From NCBI GenBank assembly GCA_044360285.1, contig JBIKKP010000007.1, positions 1 through 46,045 on the forward strand: a stretch of DNA of 46,045 nt, read 5' to 3'. Made by a program: the position numbers and the translations under genes. The notes below the pieces were generated by a model that searched no databases, was not told the origin of the DNA, and saw only the letters and a list, made by a program, of their open reading frames with translations. The stretch comes from UBA2645 sp044360285 (lineage in GTDB: Bacteria > Pseudomonadota > Alphaproteobacteria > Rickettsiales > UBA1997). Of this stretch, positions 25,184 through 33,202 are shown in pieces. How positions within the stretch are numbered: the first letter of the stretch is position 1; the number at the start of each line of letters is the position of its first letter.

Positions 25184-25951
25184 TTAAGAAATAAGTCTTG
25201 GCGGTCCAGAGTTAACTTGCCCAATTGCGCTTATAGGAGTTGGAAACTTCGTTGGTGGAAGGCCCTTTTTTTCGCGCCACAGCGAAATTTCTTCACGCTT
25301 CTCTCCCGCAGCTTTTAATTGGTCATCGGGACTGGCTCTGAGATCTGGCGCTGTAGGTCCATAGGTGCCGATGATATAGTCTTGATAGGCTTGAATTATC
25401 TCTTTCTTCTCTTCCCAGTCTTTGTGATCGAACCCTTCTTCTCCATAAAGTTGCATGTCTTCATATTCACCTTCTGACGCAATTGATTGCGAACTTTCAG
25501 AGTGAGCACCCCCTTCCTGATAACTTCTTATGATTTCTGGTGCATGCGGATCATCTTCTGTTATTCTGCCTGAGCCCAGTGCGTTAGTAAATTTCTCTGA
25601 AAATTCTTTCCATTTTGAGATTGCAGTAAGTGGCGCGTAAAAGCAGAAATTTCTTAAAAAAGCACTTGTGCCATTTTTCACAAAGTTGGCGGCATTGACC
25701 AGAGCTACGTTGAAGGTTTTAACCCTTTGTTCGCCGGCAAATTTAAGAAACTTACCACTTGCTGCTGCAGCAACGCGAAGAGCGGCGGTAAGTGGAACAG
25801 CGGTTGCGCATGCCGCTAAAGCAAATGGAATGCCAACTAAGGCTGACGTAAGAAATCTAAATCCTTTGGCAATTGGATTGTCCCAAAACAGTGCTTTGGC
25901 TAGATTTCCAGTGGCTTTGAAGCCGTTAGAAATTGTTTCTAGAATGGCCAT
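25184..25951 (-). CDS. unknown 255-aa protein abutting yajQ
   Basis: No family is recognised. Its ATG (25951) directly follows the yajQ stop with no gap, so translation is probably coupled. The N-terminal ~100 residues are Ala/Phe-rich with two hydrophobic stretches (LVGIPFALAACATAVPLTAALRVA at about 39-62, and a weaker one near 95-110). The C-terminal 120 residues are acidic and polar (EGEYEDMQLYGEEGFDHKDWEEKKE) and end Pro-rich. It could be a membrane-associated accessory or secreted protein. It converges with thiS, with 9 bases between the stops. Confidence 0.75.
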   Translation of the reverse strand: MAILETISNGFKATGNLAKALFWDNPIAKGFRFLTSALVGIPFALAACATAVPLTAALRVAAAASGKFLKFAGEQRVKTFNVALVNAANFVKNGTSAFLRNFCFYAPLTAISKWKEFSEKFTNALGSGRITEDDPHAPEIIRSYQEGGAHSESSQSIASEGEYEDMQLYGEEGFDHKDWEEKKEIIQAYQDYIIGTYGPTAPDLRASPDDQLKAAGEKREEISLWREKKGLPPTKFPTPISAIGQVNSGPPRLIS

Positions 25952-26443
25952 TTAGTCTCTAAAATTAATGAATTGCAGCGGAATCTCAAAATTGGCTGCA
26001 CGAATTAGCGCCATCGCTTCTTGCAAATCATCGCGTTTTTTGCCGTCAACTCGCACTTCGTCACCTTTAATTGAAGCCTGAACCTTCATCTTCGCATCTT
26101 TCACGTGTTTGGTAATTTTTTTGGCAATTTCTTGCTCAATTCCATTACGCAGCTTTGCTTCTTGGCGCAGAGAATTTCCGCCAGCTTTTTCTTCTTTTTG
26201 AAAATCAAAAGCGCGCGCATCTATGCCACGTTTGGTTGCAAAGACTTTCAGCGAATCACGCATTGCACCAAGTTTGTAATCATCTTCGGCGGTGATGACG
26301 ATGAGATTTTCTTTGGCTTTCAGCTCGATTGAAAACTTTGCACCTTTGAAGTCGTAACGATTAGTTAGTTCGCGCAGCACCGAGTTTACGGCGTTGTCAA
26401 CTTCTTGCATGTCTATTTTTGAAACTATGTCGAATGATGGCAT
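25952..26443 (-). CDS. YajQ-family nucleotide-binding protein
   Basis: The 163-aa product starts MPSFDIVSKIDMQEVDNAVNSV and contains LTNRYDFKGAKFSIEL, LRQEAKLRNGIEQEIAKKITKHVKDAK and VRVDGKKRDDLQEAMALIR, which define the YajQ family. Members bind nucleic acid or nucleotides; in Xanthomonas one binds cyclic di-GMP. The role here is not known. It starts 2 bases after metZ ends. Confidence 0.92.
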   Translation of the reverse strand: MPSFDIVSKIDMQEVDNAVNSVLRELTNRYDFKGAKFSIELKAKENLIVITAEDDYKLGAMRDSLKVFATKRGIDARAFDFQKEEKAGGNSLRQEAKLRNGIEQEIAKKITKHVKDAKMKVQASIKGDEVRVDGKKRDDLQEAMALIRAANFEIPLQFINFRD

Positions 26444-26445
26444 GG

Positions 26446-27642
26446 TTAGTTTAGTGCTTGTTTAAGGTCGTTGATAAGATCGTTAGCATTTTCAAGACCA
26501 ACCGAAAGTCGGCACATTGACTGCGAAATTCCAATTTTTTCCTGATCTTCGCGACTCATGTTGGAATGCGTCGTGGTCGCAGGGTGCGTAATTAGTGATT
26601 TTGCGTCGCCCAAATTATTGGAAATGTCGATGAGTTGCAAACGATTCATAAAAGCAAAGGTCTCTTTTTTGTCGCCACTAATTTCAAACGCCAACATTGC
26701 GCCACCAGAGCTCATTTGCTTTTGTGCTACTTCAAATTGTGGATGCGATTTTAGAGTTGGATATAAAACGCGTTTAACTTTTGGATGCGCTTCCAAAAAT
26801 TCGGCAACTTTTAGTGCGTTAGAGCAGTGCTCGCGCATGCGAAGTGGGAAGGTTTCAAGCGATTTTAAAATTACCCAAGCGTTGAAAGGGCTGAGCGCTG
26901 GGCCGGTGTGACGGTGAAACGGAAGTAAAATTTCTTTAATGAATTTTTCTTCGCCAAGCACGCAGCCGCCAAGCGTACGACCTTGTCCGTCCATATGTTT
27001 TGTTGTTGAATAAACAACGATGTCGGCGCCAAGTGGTAGTGATTTTTGGCAGAAAGGTGAGGCAAAAATGTTATCAACAATCAGCGTTGCGCCATTCTGT
27101 TTACAGAGTTTGGCAACAAATTCGATATCAACAATTTCTAGATTTGGATTGGCGGGAGTTTCAATAAAAACAATTTTGGTATTTGGCTTAAAAGCCTGGC
27201 GCCATGCTTCTTGATTGGTTCCTTCAACTAAGGTGACATCGATGCCATAATTTGGGAGAATCTTGGTTGCGATATGAAAGCACGAACCAAACAAAACTTT
27301 CGACGCAATAAAATGATCGCCCGCTTTGATCTGACACATGATTGACGCAAACACCGCCGCCATGCCTGAAGCCATAACACAAGAGGCCTGAGCGCCTTCA
27401 AGCAAAGCCAATTTATCTTCCAACATTTTAAGCGTTGGATTTAGGTAGCGCGAATAAACATAGCCTGGAGCTTCGCCATTGAAGCGGCTCTCGGCCACTT
27501 CCGCTGAATTGTAAGCAAAGCCGGAATTAAGAAAAATTGCTTCAGAAGTTTCGCCAAAATCGCTGCGAATTGTGCCGCCGCGCACCATCTGTGTTTCGAG
27601 CTGCAAAGACTTAAAATCGAGGCTCTTGTTTTTGTATGACAT
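26446..27642 (-). CDS. metZ: O-succinylhomoserine sulfhydrylase
   Basis: This PLP enzyme of the Cys/Met metabolism family makes homocysteine directly from activated homoserine and sulfide. The 398-aa protein shows SRYLNPTLKMLEDKLALLEGA, the PLP Lys in VVYSTTKHMDGQGRTLGG, and the C-terminal SLITHPATTTHS motif. The DGQGR sequence after the Lys is typical of MetZ. Linkage to metX and metW supports direct sulfhydrylation rather than cystathionine synthesis. Confidence 0.9.
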   Translation of the reverse strand: MSYKNKSLDFKSLQLETQMVRGGTIRSDFGETSEAIFLNSGFAYNSAEVAESRFNGEAPGYVYSRYLNPTLKMLEDKLALLEGAQASCVMASGMAAVFASIMCQIKAGDHFIASKVLFGSCFHIATKILPNYGIDVTLVEGTNQEAWRQAFKPNTKIVFIETPANPNLEIVDIEFVAKLCKQNGATLIVDNIFASPFCQKSLPLGADIVVYSTTKHMDGQGRTLGGCVLGEEKFIKEILLPFHRHTGPALSPFNAWVILKSLETFPLRMREHCSNALKVAEFLEAHPKVKRVLYPTLKSHPQFEVAQKQMSSGGAMLAFEISGDKKETFAFMNRLQLIDISNNLGDAKSLITHPATTTHSNMSREDQEKIGISQSMCRLSVGLENANDLINDLKQALN

Positions 27643-27730
27643 TTTTTGAGGATTTTCTTCAACCTAGCAAAGCGTAGGTCGCGCGCTTGTATAAAAGGGC
27701 GAAAAAATAAATCGAGGTATTTTCTAACTC

Positions 27731-27823
27731 GTCATCCTTGAAGCCGAAGGCTTCGAAGATCTTGTTTTGTTCAGCAAGAAAAACTCACGAGATCCTCGAA
27801 TCGCTTTGCGATTCAAGGATGAC
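27731..27823. repeat. palindromic element, family A copy 1 (full length)
   Basis: The outer arms GTCATCCTTGAA / TTCAAGGATGAC are perfectly complementary. Inside are three hairpins in order: GAAGCC-GAA-GGCTTC, a middle stem GATCTTGT / ACGAGATC with an A/T-rich loop, and GAATCGC-TTT-GCGATTC. The full copy at 35078-35164 has the same plan. It fills most of the gap between metZ and rlpA. No ORF lies in it. Confidence 0.85.
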
Positions 27824-27837
27824 GAAATTGAGATGAA

Positions 27838-28539
27838 TTAGTTTTTAATTCTGAGCCTCTTCAACATCTCGTCGGTATTATTGCGTAGCAATTCAATCCT
27901 AACTTCAGTAGTGCCACTATCACGAAAACCAAGCAATATAGCAGCTTTTTCTGAAACATCGATGACGCGTTCTTTGGCAAAAGGTCCGCGGTCATTCACG
28001 CGAACAATGACACTGCGACCGTTGCGCAAGTTGGTGACGCGAATGAGTGATGGCAGTGGTAAGGTTGGGTGCGCTGCAGTCATATGTTGCATGTTGTAAG
28101 TTTCGCCATTGGCGGTCGCTTTGCCGTCAAAATCATCACCGTACCAAGAGGCTACGCCGGTTTCTTCAAATTCTTCGTAGTCTTGCGGAATGTAATTAAC
28201 GCCAAAAACTTGGTAAGGATTTCCAACTTTGAAGTGACCTTGATAATCTTCGTCTGGTATTAAATCGCGGCTGATTCGCATTTCGTCGAGATAGCGGTCG
28301 TCGCTATCTATTCCACTCATTTCATCTTGCGCAAGATCGTAAAGTTTGTGCTTTGGAATGCCCGCCTGCATTGATTCAGAAGGTTTGACGCGGCGCAGAT
28401 ATTGGCTTGCGGTGCGATTGAAATTGCGGTTGTTTGATCTGTAGACATCAGAGCTGCTGCGAGCGCGTTGCTGATTGCCGTCTTCAACGCATGAAAACAA
28501 AAAAGTGAGAATTGCTAACAGAACTAAATTTTTCTTCAT
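27838..28539 (-). CDS. rlpA: RlpA-like septal lytic transglycosylase/lipoprotein
   Basis: RlpA-type proteins act on peptidoglycan at the septum from the outer membrane. The 233-aa protein has a lipoprotein signal with Cys17 (LTFLFSC). It has the double-psi beta-barrel RlpA core at about 125-215: GVASWYGDDFDGKATANGE, MTAAHPTLPLPSLIRVTNL, and VIVRVNDRGPF. There is no SPOR domain. Its ATG overlaps the metW stop (TAATG), an odd place for a cell-wall gene within a methionine cluster. Confidence 0.9.
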   Translation of the reverse strand: MKKNLVLLAILTFLFSCVEDGNQQRARSSSDVYRSNNRNFNRTASQYLRRVKPSESMQAGIPKHKLYDLAQDEMSGIDSDDRYLDEMRISRDLIPDEDYQGHFKVGNPYQVFGVNYIPQDYEEFEETGVASWYGDDFDGKATANGETYNMQHMTAAHPTLPLPSLIRVTNLRNGRSVIVRVNDRGPFAKERVIDVSEKAAILLGFRDSGTTEVRIELLRNNTDEMLKRLRIKN

Positions 28540-29288
28540 TAACTTGCAGAGTCTTGGATGTGGCTACTTGAAAAGGCCGGTTGTAGAGCAATTCCAAACT
28601 CTTTTTTGATGCCGTTTTTAAATGCAAACTCTTCTTGCGCAGTTGGGGCAAATTCGTTTTTAGTGATCAAAAATATGCCATATTCGGCAAATAAATTGGC
28701 AATAAAATCGCTGCCAAAAACGCTGATTAAGCGGTGCTGCGAGGTTAAAAAAACTTTCTCTTCAATTAAAAAATTCAATTTTTCACAAAGTTTTTCGAAA
28801 TCTTTTATTGAACAAAAATGAATGTTGGGAGTCTCATACCATTCAAAAGGAATAGTTTTATTAACTGGCATTGAGCCTTTCAGCAGAAGGTGTAAACGAT
28901 TTTTAAAATGCGCAAAATTTGGTAAAGAAATCACTGCAAATTTTGCGATGCGCAACGTTTCTTCCAAAATTTTTTTTGGTTCTTGCATCGCCTGAATTGT
29001 CTGACTCAAAATTGCGTAATCAAAACTTTGATCGGGATAAAAACTTAAATCATTTGCTGCATCACCTTGAATCACTGAAAGGCCGCGCTGCAGGCATTTC
29101 GTCACTTGTGCCTGAGAAATTTCAAGTCCGCGCGCGTCAACATTTTTAGTTTTTTTAAGAAATTCTAAAAGCTCGCCATCGAAGCAGCCAATGTCTAAAA
29201 CTTTGCTTTTTGGTTTGATCAGTCGGGCAATGATCTCAAGGTCGTAGCGGATTTTATGCCTGACGATATTTTGTCCGATTCCAGTCAT
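28539..29288 (-). CDS. metW: methionine biosynthesis protein MetW
   Basis: MetW is a SAM-methyltransferase-fold protein that partners MetX in homoserine activation in many proteobacteria. The 249-aa product has the VLDIGCFDGELLEFL SAM motif, DYAILSQTIQAM, and NFAHFKNRLHLLLKGSMP plus PFEWYETPNIHFCS, which are MetW hallmarks. It is about 40 residues longer than usual at the C-terminus, with a polar tail. It starts 11 bases after metX ends. Confidence 0.93.
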   Translation of the reverse strand: MTGIGQNIVRHKIRYDLEIIARLIKPKSKVLDIGCFDGELLEFLKKTKNVDARGLEISQAQVTKCLQRGLSVIQGDAANDLSFYPDQSFDYAILSQTIQAMQEPKKILEETLRIAKFAVISLPNFAHFKNRLHLLLKGSMPVNKTIPFEWYETPNIHFCSIKDFEKLCEKLNFLIEEKVFLTSQHRLISVFGSDFIANLFAEYGIFLITKNEFAPTAQEEFAFKNGIKKEFGIALQPAFSSSHIQDSAS

Positions 29289-29299
29289 AAATTGTGGTG

Positions 29300-30469
29300 T
29301 TATTTTTGGTTTAAGAAATTGGCGATCGTGTTTTCCAGTGCCTGGTTTGGAAGCAAGAAAGAATCATGTCCGGCGCTGCTTTCAATTGTCATACAGCTAA
29401 CATTTACGCTGCAGGCAAGCAATGCTTGTGCAATTTTTTTTGCTTCGCTTGGTGGAAAAAGCCAGTCATCAGAAAAGGCAATCAAACAAACTTTTGCTTG
29501 CGGATTTTTTGCAAATTCAACGAAGGCGCCGCTCAAATTTTCGCCAAAATCTTTTTCTAAATCGAAGTAATCTACGGCCTTGGTGATGTAGAGATAAGAG
29601 TTTGGATCAAAGCGCTCAACAAAGCTAAAGCCTTGATGATGTAAATAGCTTTCCACCTTAAAATCTTGCGCGAAGGAAAAGGAAAAACTTTCTTTGTCTT
29701 GCAAATTTCGTCCGAATTTTTTTTGCAGCGCGCTATGCGAAAGATAAGTGATGTGAGCAGTCATGCGTGCTACAGCCAAACCATTTATTGGATATTTCTT
29801 TTCGGCATAATAATTTCCTAAACACCAATTTGGATCATTCATAATTGCTTGGCGTCCGACCTCGTGAAAAGCGATATTTTGTGGGCTGTGGCGGTAAGAA
29901 GTTGCCAGCGGCAAAACCAAATTTACTTTTTGTGGAAACAGCACCGACCAAGCCAAAGCCTGCATTCCGCCGGTTGAGCCGCCAATTACGGCGTGCAACT
30001 TTTTTATGCCAAAATGCTCAACGAGTAAATTTTGTGCAGCGACCATGTCGTTAATGGTGACAAGGGGAAAGCTTGCGCTATAAGGCTCGCCAGTTTTTTC
30101 ATCAATTGTGTTTGGACCAAAAGACCCCATGCAGCCGCCGATGATGTTGGAACAAATTACAAAAAATTTGTCGGTGTCAATTGGCTTGCCGCTGCCAATC
30201 ATAAAGTTCCACCAGCCATCTTTTTGCGTGATTGGATTTGTTGAAGCGACGTATTGATCGCCCGTTAAAGCGTGGCAAATGAGGATGGCGTTGGAGCAGC
30301 TTTCGTTCAGCTTTCCGTAGGTTTGGAAGGCGAGGGGGAAATTTTTTATTTCTGTGCCGCAAGAAAGTTTAAGTGCCTTTTCTTTGGCCAAAAAAACAAT
30401 CTCACCAACTTGAAATTCCTTGTAGGAGGGGCCAAAACTTGCCTTGCCAAAATTTGCTGCGCTCTGCAT
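29300..30469 (-). CDS. metX: homoserine O-acyltransferase MetX
   Basis: MetX is an alpha/beta-hydrolase that activates homoserine with acetyl- or succinyl-CoA; which donor cannot be told by eye. The 389-aa protein has the nucleophile Ser in GGSTGGMQAL, the acid Asp in FSDDWLFPP, and the His in SAGHDSF near the C-terminus. The nucleophile elbow reads GGSTGG where GGSMGG is more common. It heads the metX-metW-rlpA-metZ-yajQ run and is divergent from the chorismate mutase gene. Confidence 0.93.
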   Translation of the reverse strand: MQSAANFGKASFGPSYKEFQVGEIVFLAKEKALKLSCGTEIKNFPLAFQTYGKLNESCSNAILICHALTGDQYVASTNPITQKDGWWNFMIGSGKPIDTDKFFVICSNIIGGCMGSFGPNTIDEKTGEPYSASFPLVTINDMVAAQNLLVEHFGIKKLHAVIGGSTGGMQALAWSVLFPQKVNLVLPLATSYRHSPQNIAFHEVGRQAIMNDPNWCLGNYYAEKKYPINGLAVARMTAHITYLSHSALQKKFGRNLQDKESFSFSFAQDFKVESYLHHQGFSFVERFDPNSYLYITKAVDYFDLEKDFGENLSGAFVEFAKNPQAKVCLIAFSDDWLFPPSEAKKIAQALLACSVNVSCMTIESSAGHDSFLLPNQALENTIANFLNQK

Positions 30470-30509
30470 TTTTTAAAAAAAATTAACTCTTAACGAAAAT
30501 TACAAAATC

Positions 30510-31391
30510 GTGGAAAACCAACAGAATCAAGCTCTCCTGGCATTTCGAAGTGAAATTGATGAAATTGATTTGCAGCTAATTTCGCTGCTGAAAAAAAGAA
30601 TGGAAGTGGTTGCGAAAGTTGCTGAGTTAAAAACCAAAAATAATGAGAGATTTTTCATCAAGTCAGCGCGCGAAGCAGACATGATTAAAGCTCTAATTTC
30701 TAAGGCGGATGGTATTTTACCAAGTTCAGTAGTTGTCGATATTTGGCGAAAAATTATCACTTCCGCAAATATGCACGAACAACCGCTTTCAATTGCGATT
30801 CATAATCCAAAAGAAATTCATTCTTACGAATTTTTGGTAAAAGAATTTTACAGCAGCGTTGTGCCAATTCAAAGCTTCGACAGCATTAATAACGTGGTTC
30901 GCGCACTCGAAAAAAACGAAGCGCAAATTGCAATTTTTGCTTTGCCAAATGCCTTCGAAGAGTTTGATACAAAAGAGCATCAAGAAAATTGGTGGATATC
31001 TTTAGCCAACAACCGCCTTGGTTTGCGCGTTTTTGCAACAATCCCTTTTGTGAAGTTTTTAGATGAAGAAAAAAATCGGCAAAGCATCCAACTCGTTGCG
31101 GTTGCAACTAAAGAGCCAGAGAAATCAAGCTCTGATGCCAGTTTGCTTTACGTTGAAACCGCGAAAGGAATTTCTAAAAGCCAGATTTTGACGGCTTTGA
31201 AAGAAAATTCGCTGGATGGAAAAATCTTAAAATCGACACAAATTCCGCAAGTTGAAGGAATTTCCTTTCACCTTGTTGAGCTAGATGGATTCTGGCTTGA
31301 AAGCGATGAGCAGCTAAAAAATTTCGCTAAATCGAAAATCAAACCTTACGCCAAAATTCTTGGCCATTTTGCCTTGCCAATCGTCTTGTAA
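30510..31391 (+). CDS. chorismate mutase (AroQ type) with C-terminal extension
   Basis: Residues about 8-95 are an AroQ-type chorismate mutase domain: FRSEIDEIDLQLISLLKKRMEVVAKVAELK, then SAREADMIKAL and VVDIWRKIITSANMHEQ. It would convert chorismate to prephenate for Phe and Tyr. The remaining ~200 residues begin LSIAIHNPKEI... and alternate beta and helix segments. They may derive from a prephenate dehydratase-like domain, but catalytic motifs of that enzyme were not identified. Start is GTG at 30510, the only plausible choice after the 40-base divergent gap with metX. Confidence 0.85.
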   Translation: MENQQNQALLAFRSEIDEIDLQLISLLKKRMEVVAKVAELKTKNNERFFIKSAREADMIKALISKADGILPSSVVVDIWRKIITSANMHEQPLSIAIHNPKEIHSYEFLVKEFYSSVVPIQSFDSINNVVRALEKNEAQIAIFALPNAFEEFDTKEHQENWWISLANNRLGLRVFATIPFVKFLDEEKNRQSIQLVAVATKEPEKSSSDASLLYVETAKGISKSQILTALKENSLDGKILKSTQIPQVEGISFHLVELDGFWLESDEQLKNFAKSKIKPYAKILGHFALPIVL

Positions 31392-31399
31392 GTAAAAAC

Positions 31400-31429
31400 T
31401 TGACAAGGCCAAATTCGCCGCAATTATGC
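31400..31429 (+). promoter_or_regulatory. possible rpsD promoter
   Basis: TTGACA (31400-31405) is followed after 18 bases by TTATGC (31424-31429). The -35 is perfect and the -10 is poor. It lies just after the chorismate mutase stop and about 180 bases ahead of rpsD, leaving a long leader that contains a hairpin at 31514-31556. Confidence 0.35.
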
Positions 31430-31513
31430 CGCGCCTTCGCAAACCGCCTGGAACTACGCCAGCGCCATTTTGCGGGTCTTCTATCTCCTTTTAGAAACGT
31501 CAGTTTTTAAAAA

Positions 31514-31556
31514 TTCTTCGAGGCAAATTTTTACTAAAGTAAAAAAATCTCGAGAA
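31514..31556 (+). other. hairpin in the rpsD leader
   Basis: Outer halves TTCTTCGAG / CTCGAGAA pair with one bulged T. Inner halves ATTTTTACT / AGTAAAAAAAT pair around a 2-base loop. It ends 54 bases before the rpsD start and is not followed by a T run, so it is not a terminator. It could be a leader control element, since S4 represses its own operon in E. coli, but that is inference. Confidence 0.4.
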
Positions 31557-31610
31557 CCAATGGATATAGCAAATTCAAGCCTTCGCGGGCTTTGAAAAAA
31601 TTCCAAAACA

Positions 31611-32228
31611 ATGACAAAAAGATTAAACGCTAAGAAAAAGCTTAGCCGTAAACTTGGTGGAAGCCTTTGGGGCCAAGCTAAAGATCCTTATCTTAAACGT
31701 AATTACAAACCAGGTCAGCATGGCGCCGCTACTAAAGGCCGCTCAAGCGACTACGGTGTTCAGCTTCGTGCAAAACAAAGGCTGAAATTTTCTTACGGAA
31801 ACATTTCTGAAAAACAGTTTTTCAATACTTTCGTACTTGCTTCAAAATCAAAAGGTGACGTCAGCGAAAACTTCGTAGCCTTGCTTGAAAGCAGGCTTGA
31901 TACCGTTGTCTATCGTGCAAATTTTGTGGCAACTGTGTTTGCAGCAAGACAGTTCGTCAGCCATAAACACGTTACTGTAAACGGCAAAACTGTTAACATT
32001 GCGTCCTACAGACTAAAGGTTGGCGACGTTGTGCAAGTTAAAGAAAAATCACGTAAATTGGCAATCGTCATTGACTCTGTTCAAAAAATGGAGCGCGATG
32101 TGCCTAGCTACTTGCTACTCGATAAAGATAACTTCTCAGTGAAATTGAGTGAAAAACCATCTTTCGCGGAAGTTCCATACGCCGTGGAAATGGAGCCGCA
32201 TCTTATCACAGAGTTCTACTCAAGATAA
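31611..32228 (+). CDS. rpsD: 30S ribosomal protein S4
   Basis: S4 binds 16S rRNA early in small-subunit assembly. The 205-aa product starts MTKRLNAKKKLSRKLGGSLWG, contains YKPGQHGAATKGRSSDYGVQLRAKQRLKFSYG, and has the S4 RNA-binding domain near residues 95-155 (LESRLDTVVYRANFVATVFAARQFVSHKHVTVNGK). It is monocistronic here, with a strong terminator after it, as is common in alphaproteobacteria. Confidence 0.97.
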   Translation: MTKRLNAKKKLSRKLGGSLWGQAKDPYLKRNYKPGQHGAATKGRSSDYGVQLRAKQRLKFSYGNISEKQFFNTFVLASKSKGDVSENFVALLESRLDTVVYRANFVATVFAARQFVSHKHVTVNGKTVNIASYRLKVGDVVQVKEKSRKLAIVIDSVQKMERDVPSYLLLDKDNFSVKLSEKPSFAEVPYAVEMEPHLITEFYSR

Positions 32229-32250
32229 TTGGGCTTTTAGCTTTCATCAA

Positions 32251-32288
32251 AAAACTCCGTCATTTGCAAAAATGGCGGAGTTTTTTTT
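32251..32288 (+). terminator. Rho-independent terminator of rpsD
   Basis: AACTCCG-T-CATTT pairs with AAATG-G-CGGAGTT around a short loop (one G-T pair in the stem) and is followed by eight T. It starts 23 bases after the rpsD stop. This is a clear intrinsic terminator. Confidence 0.92.
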
Positions 32289-32304
32289 GTGTTCGGGGAT
32301 TGAA

Positions 32305-32380
32305 GGCGTCGCCCTTCGACAGGCTCAGGGTGACTTATCATAAAGCTCGGTGTTTGTCATGCTGAGCTTGCCTGCGCATG
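32305..32380. repeat. inverted repeat element, family B copy 2
   Basis: Same borders as the copy at 13412-13494: GGCGTCGCCC on the left, GGCTCAGGGTGACT inside, then GTCATGCTGAGC and CATG on the right. The variable parts of the two arms differ from copy 1. It lies between the rpsD terminator and the convergent ksgA end. Confidence 0.75.
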
Positions 32381-32388
32381 GCAAATTT

Positions 32389-33201
32389 TTACCCCAATCG
32401 TTTCGCAATCTCACAAAATTGCTCAATGCTCAAATTCTCTGCGCGCAGATCTGGAGCAATTTTGCAGCTTTCTAAAACTTCCTGCGGATTTACAAAAACA
32501 CTTTTCAGCGCCGATTTTATCATCTTGCGGCGTTGATTAAATGCAGCAGCAACAACTTTTTCTAGCTTAGAAAACTCTACGTCGGCAAGCGGTTTTGCTC
32601 TTGGAATAATTTCAATAATTGCTGAAGTCACTTTTGGTGGTGGTGTAAAAACATGGCGACTGACTTCAAAAACTTTTTTCGTTTCGCATAAAAAATTCAC
32701 CATCACGGCAAGGCGGCCGAAGTGCTTATTTCCTGGTTTGGCGGTGATTCGCTCAACAACTTCTTTTTGCAGCATTAAATGCATCGACTCAATTTTTGGC
32801 AGAATTTTGAGCCATTTAAAAATCAGCACCGTGCCAATGTTATAGGGCAGGTTGGCAATTATTTTGAATTTTTCGTCGATGATTTTTTCATCAATTTCTA
32901 GCGCATCTCCTTCAACAATTATCAGGCGTTTGCCATAAAATTCTCTCAACTCAGAAAGTGCTTCAAGGCAACGCTGGTCTTTTTCTATAACAGTTAAACT
33001 TTTTGCGCCGCAATCAAGAATTGAGCGCGTCAAACTTCCGGGACCTGGTCCAATTTCAAGAACATTAAAATTACTTAAATCGCCAGCGGCGCGGGCAATT
33101 TTGTCGGTGAAATTTTTATCAAGAATGAAGTTCTGACCCAGCGACTTTTTTGCCGCCAGGTCATATTTTTTTATGAGATCAGAAGTTGATGGAAGGCTCA
33201 A
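32389..33201 (-). CDS. ksgA: 16S rRNA dimethyladenosine transferase
   Basis: KsgA (RsmA) dimethylates two adjacent adenines near the 16S rRNA 3' end. The 270-aa product has SLGQNFILDKNFTDKIA, the SAM motif NVLEIGPGPGSLTRSIL, and the catalytic NLPYNIGT. A C-terminal RNA-binding domain includes AAFNQRRKMIKSALKS. It follows ald by one base and is the last gene of the rsmG-ald-ksgA run. Confidence 0.95.
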   Translation of the reverse strand: MSLPSTSDLIKKYDLAAKKSLGQNFILDKNFTDKIARAAGDLSNFNVLEIGPGPGSLTRSILDCGAKSLTVIEKDQRCLEALSELREFYGKRLIIVEGDALEIDEKIIDEKFKIIANLPYNIGTVLIFKWLKILPKIESMHLMLQKEVVERITAKPGNKHFGRLAVMVNFLCETKKVFEVSRHVFTPPPKVTSAIIEIIPRAKPLADVEFSKLEKVVAAAFNQRRKMIKSALKSVFVNPQEVLESCKIAPDLRAENLSIEQFCEIAKRLG

Positions 33202-33202
33202 A

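Noticed and set aside
31430..31510. Possible small RNA or gene remnant between the chorismate mutase gene and rpsD
   Set aside because: No ORF, strong hairpin or terminator could be assigned to it beyond the rpsD leader hairpin.
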